A stretch of DNA of 64,000 bases from Zanthoxylum bungeanum (taxonomy: Eukaryota > Streptophyta > Magnoliopsida > Sapindales > Rutaceae): NCBI GenBank assembly GCA_019454045.1, contig SKCR01032783.1, positions 62,001 to 126,000 of the forward strand, in the 5' to 3' direction. Positions 1 to 10,990 of this stretch are shown here, one piece after another. Position numbers and translations under genes: made by a program. Within the stretch, counting starts at the first letter, position 1. The number at the start of each line of letters is the position of its first letter. The notes below the pieces were generated by a model that was not told where the DNA came from, ran no database searches, and saw nothing but the letters and a program-made list of their open reading frames with translations.

Positions 1-593
1 TGATAGATTTACCACTCATCACACCCCCAAACCTAACATTTTGCTAGTCCTCGAGCAAAACTCAAAATAAAATAACATAATAAAATTTAACTAAGCCACT
101 TTCGTAGGGATCACGGTTGCATTTAGCGTATGCAACAAGCCTTTAAACCCTAGGTGTCCATAGTGGACGAGTTGTAGTCTTGTGAGGGTTTACATCAATG
201 ATACCCACAAACATTTTACAAAAGTAAAAGGTAGTAAAACTAATGCACACAAAAGCAAAAAGACAAGCGAAAAGAGAATAAAGAAGTTAGTGACTAATCA
301 GGTGAAACTTCTACTCCAAGTTACTAGTTATTTTGTTTCTTTCTAAATTACTGAATAAGTAAATTCTCCGATTATTTTTACCATTCTTCATATATACAGC
401 CAACAAATTAATAAACAACTCATTTTTGCCCACAACAGTCATAAGTGCAGTTGATAAGAGAGTAATATTTTTGTCCTAAATTTCTATCAGATTTCACACT
501 TTATTGCAGCAATGGAATAATTTTTCTGATTTTTCTGATTTTTTTCTTTGATTTTTTTTTCTATTTTTTATTTATATACAATATCTTCCATCT
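1..593 (-). mobile_element. Athila-like Ty3/gypsy element D'', 3' end (fragment)
   Basis: Reverse complement of the 3' noncoding end of element D (about 34902-35488). Bases 1-21 are the first 21 bases of its 3' LTR, which continues left of the window. Bases 22-36 are the polypurine tract read on the other strand, and the rest is internal sequence. The first 21 LTR bases are identical to those of the D' LTR at 7913-11967 and differ from D, so both pieces probably belong to one antisense element split by A1. It holds no coding sequence. Confidence 0.85.
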
Positions 594-2670
594 TGTTGGA
601 CAATTATGACCCATAGCATCACTATTTGTACAGATCACGGTGTTGTTGTACAAATTAACTCTGTTACAAAAGAGATTGCACTATTATCATTTGTGATTAG
701 ATCACCTAGATATATAAATGATATGAGGTCCCTGTGATTTTTTCCTAGATTGAGAATGATATGAGACAGTATCAGTCCATGAAGGATAAATCATTAAATA
801 TCCCTAGTGAGAGTATTATCGAGATTGGACATCGATAAATACGTAAAAGACTAGTATTACACTTATGCGCATTGTGAGGGCACGACGACATAGTTCTCTT
901 ATATTTGGGTATATGATACTCATGCAAGTGTAATAGGAGGTTGTGTTTTACCGATGGTACGGAAACACCTTCGCTCTGGATAAGACCCCCTCGGAATTCC
1001 ATTGGTAGTATGACTATGTGTCTATGGAGTCCGAAATCAGGGTAGGTGTATTTGGTCTTAACCTGAGACTTGCACCGCTAATGCATACGACAATCAATAT
1101 ACTTTGGTTGAGGTCATCCAGGGCTATAACCGGTTGTGTGTACGCCAATTCTGGGTATATCGAGAATCGTAGTGTGTTGGGTGTGATGTCGAGATGGAAG
1201 TGTCACTCCAGTCATATGGAGTTGATGATCGCGCAGGGATACAGAACTGGTTCTCTATATAAGGTTGCAACCGTCGGGATAATATGACTTGGTCATGATT
1301 ATCCGATTTTAAAGAGACTAGTTGCTCGTAATCCGATATATGCTTCGTACGGGGCAGACACTATACCAGCCCTAGGCCTCGCATGTGATCATCCGATACT
1401 GGACAGAAATACGCAATACTACGTATACTACGCCTGATATATATCCTTTATTCCTGTAAGGATATTTCCGGTGAATTGGGGAGGCATGACACTTTGCTAG
1501 AAGCCAACCTTGTCTTGTAAATCGGTATAAACGTAGTACGATGTACTTACATGTTCGGATAGTCCGACGACCGAATTTACTGCCAACATATCCGGGGATC
1601 TCATTGGTCACTTCCCAAAGATTCACCGATGACGTATGACTCGCACTCTAAATTAATCTGGGATTAATTAGAAGAAAGAGAAAATTAATCTGGGATTAAT
1701 TGGGGAGATATTTTATCTGGGATAAAATATCATTTAAAGAGAGAGAACGATTAATTTGGAATTAATCGATATAATTAATATATTCGATATATAAACGAAA
1801 TTGGATTTCGACGCGGAATTAAAATTAGATTTTAATTCGGGCAAACGAGTTAATTTAGAATTAATTCGTTAGCGATGTGAATAGTGATTTCGCTAGGCGT
1901 AATCATTTAATTACGATGCAACGGAAAATTCGTTAATTTGGAATTAGCGAACCCGAGCCCGAGATTATTTACGAGCGCATTCGCATTTCGAATTCGAGCG
2001 CGGCACGTCAAATCAAGCGTCAAATCACTAATCGCATCTAGCGTCACATCAAACATGAAATCATGTCACTTTGAGTGATGTGACAATTGATTTGATTGAT
2101 TGAGTGATGTGAGTGATGTGACTTGATGGGAGTTGTTGAAAAGCTTTTAAAAAGCTTGAGTGACATATATTAATTTTATATGTTTGGTATATTTTAAATT
2201 GATTTTAGAAATCAATTACACTTTTAATTTTTACACAACTCTCTCTCTCTCTCACGTTGGTTTTATTTTGGAGCCAAAATTCTCTCCATCTTTCTTTACG
2301 CCATCCTCTTCTTCTACAAAGGCAGTGAACTGCCGTGAGTGTTGAAGATATGGAGGGAAGCCAAGTGCATTTTTGATGCAAAAACAAGAGTGCTAGCACA
2401 CTCCGGGATCATGCTAAGGTGATAGGGAAGTCCACCATTAAGCCGGGAATCACCACGACGAAGCTTGGAGCTTGTTTTTTATGATGAAAACCGAAACCAG
2501 TGAGGACAGTGGACTGCACTGCCAACGCCAAACCTGTGAGCAGAATTTCAGTTTTCGTTGCCTCTCCGCGTCGCTCAACCGCTCGATGTAAGTATTCCGC
2601 AACTTCTGTCGTTGTATTCACACGATTCATGCTTGTTTAATTCGATCTTGGAGACTTAGAATCACCAACA
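594..2670 (+). repeat. 5' LTR of A1
   Basis: Starts TGTTGGACAATTATG and ends CCAACA, forming a 6-bp terminal inverted repeat. It is homologous to the LTRs of A2 (15673-16307 plus 25256-26676), B (16308-18359 and 24163-25255) and, more distantly, E (40402-42273). The middle third carries an array of palindromes (1651-1951). A CT-rich tract at 2230-2255 could be near the transcript start, but I cannot fix a TATA box with confidence. Short open frames on both strands around 770-1290 are not supported as genes. Confidence 0.92.
1651..1951 (+). repeat. Array of palindromes with TGG/TAG spacers in the A1 LTR
   Basis: Successive inverted repeats with 3-base centres: 1651-1669 and 1683-1701 (8-bp arms, TGG), 1707-1731 (11-bp arms, TGG), 1748-1768 (9-bp arms, TGG), 1796-1810 (6-bp arms, TGG), 1816-1838 (10-bp arms, TAG), 1845-1869 (11-bp arms with one mismatch, TAG) and 1929-1951 (10-bp arms with one mismatch, TGG). 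The first reads AATTAATC-TGG-GATTAATT. Equivalent arrays lie in the other LTRs of the family: about 17037-17310 (B), 25680-25975 (A2) and 40903-41235 (E). Confidence 0.85.
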
Positions 2671-2671
2671 A

Positions 2672-2683
2672 TGGTATCAGAGC
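2672..2683 (+). other. Primer binding site of A1 (tRNA-iMet type)
   Basis: TGGTATCAGAGC, one base after the LTR end. This is the usual plant copia primer site, complementary to initiator-methionine tRNA. It fixes the right border of the 5' LTR. Confidence 0.95.
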
Positions 2684-5364
2684 AAGGAAAAGCATGAAAA
2701 AAGTTTAGGGTTAAAATTTGGGTAAATTGATTTTGTGCATGTTTAAATGAAATTGGATGATTTTGTATGCTTAATTGATGTTGAATTGAAGATTGATTGG
2801 GTCAATTTCAAGAAATTGTGATTGGATCATTTTTTCCCCAAATTGTTACCTTGGCCGAAAGTTTAGTGCCCTATTATGTCTTGGGATTTTTGATTTTTGA
2901 TCATTGGATGTATTGGAAATCATTCGGGAATATGATTTAATGTCGATTGTGAAATTAATTGGATTGAATTTGAATCGGACGTAAAATCCCCAAATTGCCG
3001 AGTTATAAAGCATGAAATTGGGTAAAATGAATTTGAGCATGCAATTATGAAATTGGATGACTAAGTATGCTTGAATGTGTTTTAATTGATGATTGATTGG
3101 ATCAATTTGATTAAAAATTGTTTGAAACAAATTTGCCCAATTTTTGGTGTTGGCCGAATGGTGCCCTAAATTTGATGTCTTGGAAATTTTTTTTTTGATT
3201 CATTAGATGAGTTAGAATCATGTTGGGTATATTGATGTAATGTTTAATTGGTTTCAATTGGATTGGATTTGCAATTTGACAAATAAACCCTATTGCCGAG
3301 ACACAAAGTGAGCATGTAAATGGGTTTTGATTTATGTTAAATTGTGTTGGACATAATTTAATAATGATGAGCATGATTAATGAGCCTAATTTGTGTTTTT
3401 TGAAATAATGACTTGGGTGATTAATTATGTTAATGCACTTTGATTAATTAAATTGTAAAATTGGATTTTAGTAATTTAGTTAATTGGGCCTTAAATTGGA
3501 TTTGGGCTTGTTGTGTTGTAATTGGGCTAATTGGGCTTGGTTGTACCAAGTTAGGTTTAGGCCAAATGAATTGGATCCAATTGGGCCCAAAACCGCCTCC
3601 ATAAATCCCAAATGCGAGTTAATGGACCTTTAAAGTTTAATTGGGCCTAATGGTCCTAAATTGATTTCTGGGCTTATGGGGTAACTCCCGGATTGGACTT
3701 TGGTTTGGGTTTGACCCGAGTTGACCAAAAGTCCATGCCTCGAGAAATTAACTAAAAGCCCATTGGACTTTAATTAAATTATGTTGGACGTTAATCGGAC
3801 TTTGAGACCCGTCGCGATTAAATTTGGAATTTAAGTCGTAAAGGTTCGTAAATAAAGTGTAATATTTAATTTGGAATTAAATAGCGAATTAGAATTAAAT
3901 ATAAATTGAATTGGATTTAATTATGTAGTTTAATTTATTCGAGAATTCGTACTTTGAGTACTTATTCGCAAAACGAGTTTGACTCGAGCAAAATCAAATC
4001 TTTGTTTGAACATTGGATGATCACTAATTATCAGATTAATTAATTGGATTAGATTGATTGATAACATGCTTGTGTGAATACATGGTTGCGATGCATGAAT
4101 AATGTATATCGGATGGATATTAGATGGGTGGGGCAATTTTAGAAATTGTGTAATAAATTTGATTTATTAATTGGACCTGCGTGTCCAGCCTTATCACCTC
4201 CTTATTCTTGTATTCTCTTCTCACCTATTCCCCTCAATGTTAATGAGGTGTTTTCTTAGAAGTGTAGTGTAACAGGTAGAAGTAATACATGTGCTAGCTG
4301 GAGAGAGAAATGGAGAGATTTGATCTAGGATCAATGTGTAAAGTATTCATCCGCATATCATTATTATTTTTCATATGCGCTTTATTATGTGTTTAGAATG
4401 CATGTTTAAGGGTGTATGATGATGAGACCTTAACAAAGATAATAAATTGGTTGCCAATTTGCACGCGAAAAACCCTCAAATAATATTAAGCGTCTTTCCT
4501 TCCATTGAGTGATTCTCACTCAAGATCTAAGACGACATTGGTTTGTTGGCCAAAGTCAAGGCCTTTGTCTGTCGAAGATGTGTTTGAATCACAAAGGCTT
4601 TGTTCCATATCAGTGTCTTGTCCAAGTTGTGGTTTGTAGGCCAAAGTCAAGACCACTTCTTGTCCATCGACATTGATTACGAAGCTTTCCATGGTCAATG
4701 GGTCGCTCTTGACTGGTATCACTAAGTTTGTTGTGCCAAAGCCAAGGCTTAGTTGATTCAGAGGAAAAAGGTTAGGTAATACATTAGATGTATTGGCATA
4801 TATAGATATATGTTTAGGACTTGGATGTCCGCCTACTGGATCTAGAATTGGATTGGATCTAATTGATCTTAGAGATCTACCTAGTTAATTATCATACAAT
4901 TTGTTGGCCAAAGTCAAGATTGTGTGATATTTAACGGGATCCTAGCCCGCTAGGAAACACGGTTTCCCGAGTACTCGACAGAGGGTTAGAGGCTCGCCGA
5001 AAAATAGTGGGAGGCAAGAATTGAATTTGCAATATTCGTTCAATTACTCGCCATATGCGCTCAAACAAATATCAATTCGTCAAATATATTAAATGTTAGT
5101 TGGACTAATATTTAAATTGTTGTTTTAATAAACAGTTGGACAGTATTATATTTGATTATATAATTGGATTATAGTAATCAATATATATTTGAATTATTAA
5201 TTTCGATTAATAGTTGATTTTATAGTTGGACTATAGTAATCAATGTAATTGAGGTTAATTAATTTAAATTATAGTTGATTGTATAGTTGGACTATAATAA
5301 TCATTATAATAAATAGTACCAAAATCGTTGATTAAATAGTTGGACTATTAGAATCAAGATAAAA
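2684..5364 (+). other. Long noncoding leader of A1
   Basis: About 2.7 kb between primer site and gag remnant with no credible gene. It contains imperfect repeats of about 300 bp (2700-2990 and 3010-3300), a stretch dense in TTGGGCC/TTGGGCT words (3484-3720), palindromes with TGG centres at 3818-3834 and 3864-3882, three copies of a 15-bp word (TTGGCCAAAGTCAAG at 4546, a one-base variant at 4637, and 4904), and a series of palindromes about 61 bp apart at 5096-5349. Matching leaders are in B (22021-24148, reversed) and E (46005-48178, reversed). Confidence 0.75.
5096..5349 (+). repeat. Periodic TGG-centred palindromes upstream of gag in A1
   Basis: Five palindromes at 5096-5108, 5159-5173, 5221-5235, 5282-5296 and 5335-5349, starting 63, 62, 61 and 53 bp apart. 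A typical one reads TATAGT-TGG-ACTATA. Homologous sets lie just upstream of the gag remnants of A2 (12017-12219) and B (21765-22020, reversed), and immediately before the gag ATG of E (46015-46160, reversed). Confidence 0.85.
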
Positions 5365-5890
5365 TTGAAAGATTGACATTTAAAACATAATCCTAGGGAA
5401 AATGTATTTAAATGATTTAATTTTCAAATGGGAATAAATTTTCAGGATGGTCCTGGAAACTAATAAGTTACTTTATTTGATAAAATAACATATTAGGCCT
5501 AAGCCCGGAGTTAAGCAAATAGTAGAGCATAATCTTTGGAAGATTTATGTGATGATAACTTTAGTGCTTAATATATTAAAATTGCAATTGGAAACTCTTG
5601 GAGAGTTACTGACTATTCTCAAGGAGACAAAGTCAAACTTTGCAATTAGGCAAGTAGCGCTAGTCGCACTTTACTTCGATATTCTGGAAGGCCAAGGCTT
5701 GGCAAAGGCTTCTGGAGTGTGAAAAGGGGCAAAGGCAAAATCATTATAATCTTCTGGGAAGATAAAAGACATATCCCAAAATGTCTGCCTAATTGTGGCA
5801 AACGGGATCGCGGAAGCGTGACTGCCGTTTGAACAAAGCAGACATGAAGGAATAGAAGACGAGCAAGGCTCTGACTTCAAATATGTTTGT
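5365..5890 (+). pseudogene. gag remnant of A1
   Basis: Aligns by eye with the better preserved gag of E (46004 downward) but has no ATG at the start, many stops and small indels. The tail at 5760-5890 matches the zinc-knuckle region of E, where only part of the CX2CX4HX4C pattern can be made out. The same degenerate wording occurs in A2 (about 12235-12870) and B (about 21170-21740). No Gag can be made from it. Confidence 0.7.
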
Positions 5891-5989
5891 CATAATTATG
5901 TTCACTACTAGTATTAAAATTGGATTTTAAGTACTTTGTGTGGTACATAAATATATACTGATGTTCATAATCTACTATGAGCAGGATTA

Positions 5990-7912
5990 GGAAACTGTTA
6001 TAATGTAACTAGTTTGACTAGAAACATTATCTCTATATCAGCGTTTAACCCGCTGCGGGTGAACCTTTATATTCTAGAACACTAAAGTGTTTTATTATAT
6101 AAAGATGATATTAAGATAAACACATTAGATGTGAATAACAGCATTTATATTTTGAATATAAATAAATCTCAAACGTATATAATGACAAACAAATAGCTAA
6201 AACTGATTTGATCAGGTGAAACTAATTGTGGCATTGTTGTCAGTGACACAATCAAACAAGACTCGTATATCCTCACTTTTGAAGAGCTGGTACAAGGACT
6301 GATTTGATACTGTTCAAATAAAGTCTACGAATTTAGTTTATTGGGCAAAGTGTCTAAAATACTATTTACTTGGTAAAAGTGAAAATGCCACTGATCTGAA
6401 AGCCCTTGTTCATAGTGAAGCAAGTGGGCCAATGTCTAGTTAGGCTAGATGTGGATATGAATATTTCGTGACCTATACGGATGTGGCATCCCGTTATGGT
6501 TATCTGTTTCTTTTGAAGAACACGAATCGGAAACTTTTAAAGTTTCGACACAAAATAGACTAACAGATCGGCTAAAGTATTAAACCGTCACGGTAAGACC
6601 GTAATGGAAAATATTTAAGCAATAAGTTTCTTATATACTTGAAAGAGTAAAGTATTCTTTCAATAAGGACTCCTCCCGGAACACGTCATTTTGACGGTGT
6701 GTCCGAACGAATGAACCGGATTTTGTTGGACATGATAGGTTAATCATGAGTCGCTCTGAGCAACCATTTCCTTCAACGGATAAGCATTAACAGTGCAGAA
6801 CTTATTTAGAATAAGGTTCCATTAAAATCTGTTTGACAGATTTCGTGCCAATTGTAGATTATCCTAGGGATACATAAGTATTGTACTTATACAACTCACT
6901 AGAGAACAATTAGATTGTTGCTCACCATGCGGTTTTCCTGTGAGGAATACCGATATGCAGTGGTAAGTGGGAGGATAGTATAACTCGATGAAAATTGGAG
7001 TGATACTATTCCAGGCACCGATTCCTATGGAACATAAATAGTTCATCAAAGATGAAACTATACCATTAATCTTCCTATACACAAGAACCACATATGTCGG
7101 AGAGAGTCAGAAAACAACTTGGGGTATGAGTTTCTGATCTTACCTCATAAAGATGTTAATCTTTTGAGGTATGCCAACTGACTACGTATGAGGAAGTGAT
7201 ACAAGGTATGGACTCCCTAATTATGACAAAGTGTCATGAGTCTGAAATGGATTCCATGTATATCAACAAGTTTGGATACTAGTTGATGTACCACAAGGCA
7301 TTGTGCCTATTGGTACTATAAGTCTTCAAGGAAGACGTACATGGATGGCAACATCCCTAGTCAGAGCTAGGCTTGTAACGAAAAGGTAGAGTTATCAACA
7401 TTGTGTTGATTACGACGAAACCTTTTTACTGTTGCCATGGTAAATCCATTTGGATAGTGCTTGCTGACGCTGCATGTTTCATTCATGAAATATGGCAGCA
7501 GAACATCAAAACCACTTTCTTTAACGGAAACCTTTTGGCTCCTGTCGGTTTTGTCGTACCATAACAAGCAAATAAGGTTTGCAGTTTATTCGATCCATGT
7601 TTGGATTGAAGCAAGCATTAGGTTCTTAGAATTATCGTTTTGATGTAATCATAATGGTTTATGATTTAATTCAAAACGAAAGGATTCTTGTGTACATAAG
7701 GAGGTTAATGGAAGGCACTGACAATAAATGTCCTATAAATAATGATAATATGTCATTTCTTGGAAATGATATTCCCATTAAAACGACTGTAAGTCGCTAT
7801 CAGTACTATACAGTATAGATAACGGTACAGTGAGCTGGAAATCTTCCACGCAAGATACTGTTACCAAATAAACAAAAAATGCGGGTTATTGCAGCAGCTG
7901 AGGCGGCAATAA
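5990..7912 (+). pseudogene. pol remnant of A1 (integrase, reverse transcriptase, partial RNase H)
   Basis: Fossil text in polyprotein order. GAG-pre-integrase is at about 6230-6420 and integrase core at 6440-6860. The linker to reverse transcriptase, with the MDSMY...VW pattern, is at 7180-7330. Reverse transcriptase follows at 7370-7800, and the start of RNase H (words matching VIAAAEAA) at 7870-7912. Frames are broken every few dozen codons, so it cannot be translated. It shares its indels with A2 and B rather than with E. Confidence 0.75.
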
Positions 7913-8484
7913 AATTCATCACAACCCAAGATAACTAACACATAACTAGGGCTAATAAAAACTTAAAAGTAAAAGACATAAAGTAAAAATGCTGAAAAGT
8001 AAAAGACATAAAGTAAAAGCTGAAAAGTAAAATAAAATAAAATGCTAACGTAAAAGGAATTACTTTTACTATTTACTATTTTAGATATCTCCCATAAAAT
8101 AATATATAAACTTGTGATAATATTACCAACCGACCAATCTGGCGGTATCCTTTATTAGTCAGGTTTAAACCAGATTAAAATGAATTACCAACCGACCAAT
8201 CTGGCGATATCCTTTTTAAGTCAATATTTTAAATAGTGAATATATTATTTTTAAGGAGATTAATCTAAATAGTAATAGTAAAAGAATTACCTTTCACCCT
8301 AGCTGGGGAAGTTACCTCATCAGGGTGAATAGTAAAAACTGTCAAAAGTAAAAAAAAAAAAGGTAAATTACTATATTAACAAAACGTAATTAAAATTTTT
8401 ACAAAACTAAAAACTAAAAAAACTAAAAACTAAAAGAAACTAGAGAGAGAAACTTCATTTGGCGTCGCTATGCCAGCTTTTTTC

Positions 8485-8937
8485 GACGTGGCACGCTCTG
8501 GTTCGTCGGTTGCAGATTCTGGATAAGATGATAAGGTGACACGTGGCGAGGTTGTTGGAGACTCAATTATTGTGACACGTGGCGGCTTCTGATTGGTAGC
8601 TAGATTCTTATCTGCCACGTGTCAGATAAGGATTAGATAGCCAATAATTGATACTGACGTGGCGCTGACGTGGCAGTGAGGTGGCGGTGACATGGCGATA
8701 CGTGGGAAATGGACTGTCGGCACCGTAGGATTGCGACACGTGGCACTTCCTGATTGGCTGATGATGATGTGGCGGTGAGGTGGCAGTTTGACTTGGTCAA
8801 CCTAGTGATATGGCTGATGACATGGCAATGACATGGAGTGACACGTGGCACACGTGGCGATGATGACTGTCGGCACCGTCGGATGATGACACCTGGCACG
8901 GCATATTTTAGCAGATCGTCTGTGATGGTGACACGTG
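8485..8937 (-). promoter_or_regulatory. G-box (CACGTG) cluster in the U3 of D'
   Basis: Seven perfect CACGTG hexamers start at 8540, 8576, 8616, 8737, 8842, 8851 and 8932, most within GACACGTGGC, and GACGTGGC words occur at 8485, 8655 and 8667. CACGTGGC is the core bound by plant bZIP (ABA- and light-response) and bHLH factors. The younger D LTRs have only one CACGTG each (30952 and 35883), about 100 bp upstream of a TATA box. Regulatory activity is inferred, not shown. Confidence 0.6.
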
Positions 8938-9612
8938 GCACGGCGCACGTTAGCAAAATCAAACTTTTCTCATATTCTGATTTGTGGACCCGGCGCACGT
9001 TAGCACTGTTCGGCGCATGTTAGGCAATGCGACGCTGAAGGTTTTGGCGTCGCGACGCGAGAAATTACTGTAGGCATTGTATTTTTGCATGTGAAACCCG
9101 ATGATGAGTCTCATTTGGAGGCACTACCTTTTGAGTCACGGAAGCCGCGGGAAACGGATATCGGAAGGGGAAATTCAGAATAAACAAGGATCACTATTTT
9201 CGTTCGTGCTGCGTTCGTGTATGCGTTCGAACGGAAAACAGATTGCGGGCGTTCGTGTCGCGTTCAAGGAAGCGTTCGAACGGTGTCGGTAATTCTGGTT
9301 TTGCTGCTAGCCTCAACCCAAGCCCAATTAGCCCACCAAGCCCATAAGACACATCCTAATTAAATCAAATATTAATTAAATTAAAAGTCAATTAAATAAA
9401 ATATTTAAACCATTTACCTAATCTAAACCAATCAAATATAATCATACCAAGTTAAAATCAATCCTAACCAATCATAACCAATTTAAATATATTAACTTCC
9501 TATTCTAGCCAAGATTTGTCCCCCCTCAATCTAATCCTTTCCTTGTCCAACACCAAATCAAATCCCTCTTTAATTAGCCAAATCCCTTCCTTGTCAAGCC
9601 CTAACCCTTCTC

Positions 9613-9620
9613 TATATAAA
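9613..9620 (+). promoter_or_regulatory. Probable TATA box of solo LTR G
   Basis: TATATAAA, followed by a C- and A-rich stretch such as plant 5' leaders have. It sets the orientation of the LTR as forward. Confidence 0.6.
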
Positions 9621-10219
9621 CAACCTTTCACCAACCTTCCCCTAGCTAGCTCATACACATAAGATACACAACACACAGGAAAATTACAGGAAGAACACAC
9701 CCAAAAACAGTAAGCAGAAAATACAGAGTAAACGGTAGCGAAACCACAAGGAAACAGCAGCAAAACGGACTCGAAACAGTAGCTTGAGCGGCAAAACAGC
9801 GAAGGAAAAGGCAAACCAGTGAACCAGAAAAGTCACGGAGCTTTACCCCTTCCGATCTTCGTGAAACGCGAGTCCGAGAGACGGCTTAAAAGGTTAGACC
9901 TGAGGGTACTTTTCACACTCATCTTTATGTGATTTTTGTTATTTATTTTGATCGTATCTTACTTATTCGTTAAATCTCGTTTGTGTATGATGTGTGTTGT
10001 GGGTATTGGATGAATGAGAGATGTGTCAACTCTCGCGGTATATCGGATGGAAACCCGGACATAAATTTCATAGCCGATTCCTAATGGACGGTAATATGAT
10101 ATGTACTCGGGACACAACTCCATGTACCGCTTGAGTAAACGGCACCCTTTTTTTGTTGTTTTGTGTTGCTTTTGTTTATTTATTTTTCGTCACTTGAATT
10201 CTGTATGTTGTTTATTTAT

Positions 10220-10675
10220 GCATGATTCAATCGAGCGCATGGGCTTAGTAAGTGGAATGAAAGATCCCCTATGGGGAGGGGCTAAAGCCCTTTACCACGA
10301 TGCTTTGCCGCGCCGGTTGATGTGTGCTCGGTTGGATGCAAGATACGTTCAATCGGGCATACTTAGTTTGATATTATTGTCTTTATCTTTTTATGCATGG
10401 TTCAATCAAGCGCATGGGCTTAGTAAGTGGAATGAAAGATCCCTTATGGGAGGGGTTAAAACCCTTTACCACGATGCTTTGCCGCGCCGATTGATGTGTG
10501 TTCGGATTGGATGAAAGATGTGTTCAATCGGGCATACTTAATTTGATATGATTGTCTTTATGTTTGTTTGCATGATGCGATCGAGCGCATGGGCTTAGTA
10601 AGTGGAATGAACGATCCCCTATGGGGAAGGGTTAAAGCCCTTTACCATGATGCTTTGCCGTGCCTCGCATTGTAC
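10220..10675 (+). repeat. 175-bp tandem repeat, about 2.6 copies
   Basis: Copies start at 10220, 10395 and 10570, each opening with GCATG and containing GCGCATGGGCTTAGTAAGTG. The third copy stops near 10675. The open frame crossing them is an effect of the repeat and is not a gene. Confidence 0.9.
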
Positions 10676-10797
10676 TATTCGCCATTTATTTATTGCGTCC
10701 TATTTCATGCATCAGGTCTGTTCCCGTTCGAACGCGTTTACGAACGCAACTCGAACGTGCATGCATTTTGCCTTATCATGCATCAGGTCTCATTTCC

Positions 10798-10990
10798 GTT
10801 CGAACGCGTTCACGAACGCCATACGAACGTGAGCATTCTGTTTCATTTCTGTTCGAACGCGTTAACAAACGCCATACGAACGTGAGCATTCTGTTTCATT
10901 TTCGTTCGAACACGTTAACAAACGCCATACGAACGTGAGCATTCTGTTTCATTTCCGTTCGAACGCGAACCTTCTGTTTACCATTCGAAC
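10798..10990 (+). repeat. 53-bp minisatellite rich in GTTCGAACG
   Basis: The word GTTCGAACGCGTT or a close variant recurs at 10798, 10851, 10904 and 10957, exactly 53 bp apart. Related GTTCGAACG words appear upstream at 9190-9290 and just before the array. Each unit has a small palindrome, TTCGAA, and several CpG sites. Confidence 0.9.

Larger units (their letters stand above)
594..7912 (+). mobile_element. Ty1/copia element A1, 3'-truncated
   Basis: A copia element starting with a 2,077-bp LTR (TGTTGG...CCAACA), followed by a tRNA-iMet primer site, a long leader of about 2.7 kb and ruined gag and pol. It stops at 7912 inside the RNase H region, just after the segment matching 15355-15380 of A2, and runs straight into D' LTR sequence. 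There is no 3' LTR, so the end was lost by deletion. The five bases before the LTR are CATCT and no matching TSD is present. It lies inside the D'' element. Confidence 0.9.

Noticed and set aside
772..1290. Open frames on both strands in the A1 LTR, recurring in A2 (15887-16340) and B (17716-18145)
   Set aside because: They recur only because the LTRs are homologous. E does not keep the frame, both strands are open over the same bases, and nothing resembles a known protein.
4516..4722. Minus-strand frame of 68 codons in the A1 leader, with a counterpart in B (22354-22602)
   Set aside because: The frames read opposite strands relative to the element in A1 and B, so they are not the same conserved protein.
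10101..10938. Repetitive open frames in solo LTR G
   Set aside because: They follow the 175-bp and 53-bp tandem repeats. Several frames are open at once, as expected for arrays, and none has a recognisable start context or domain.
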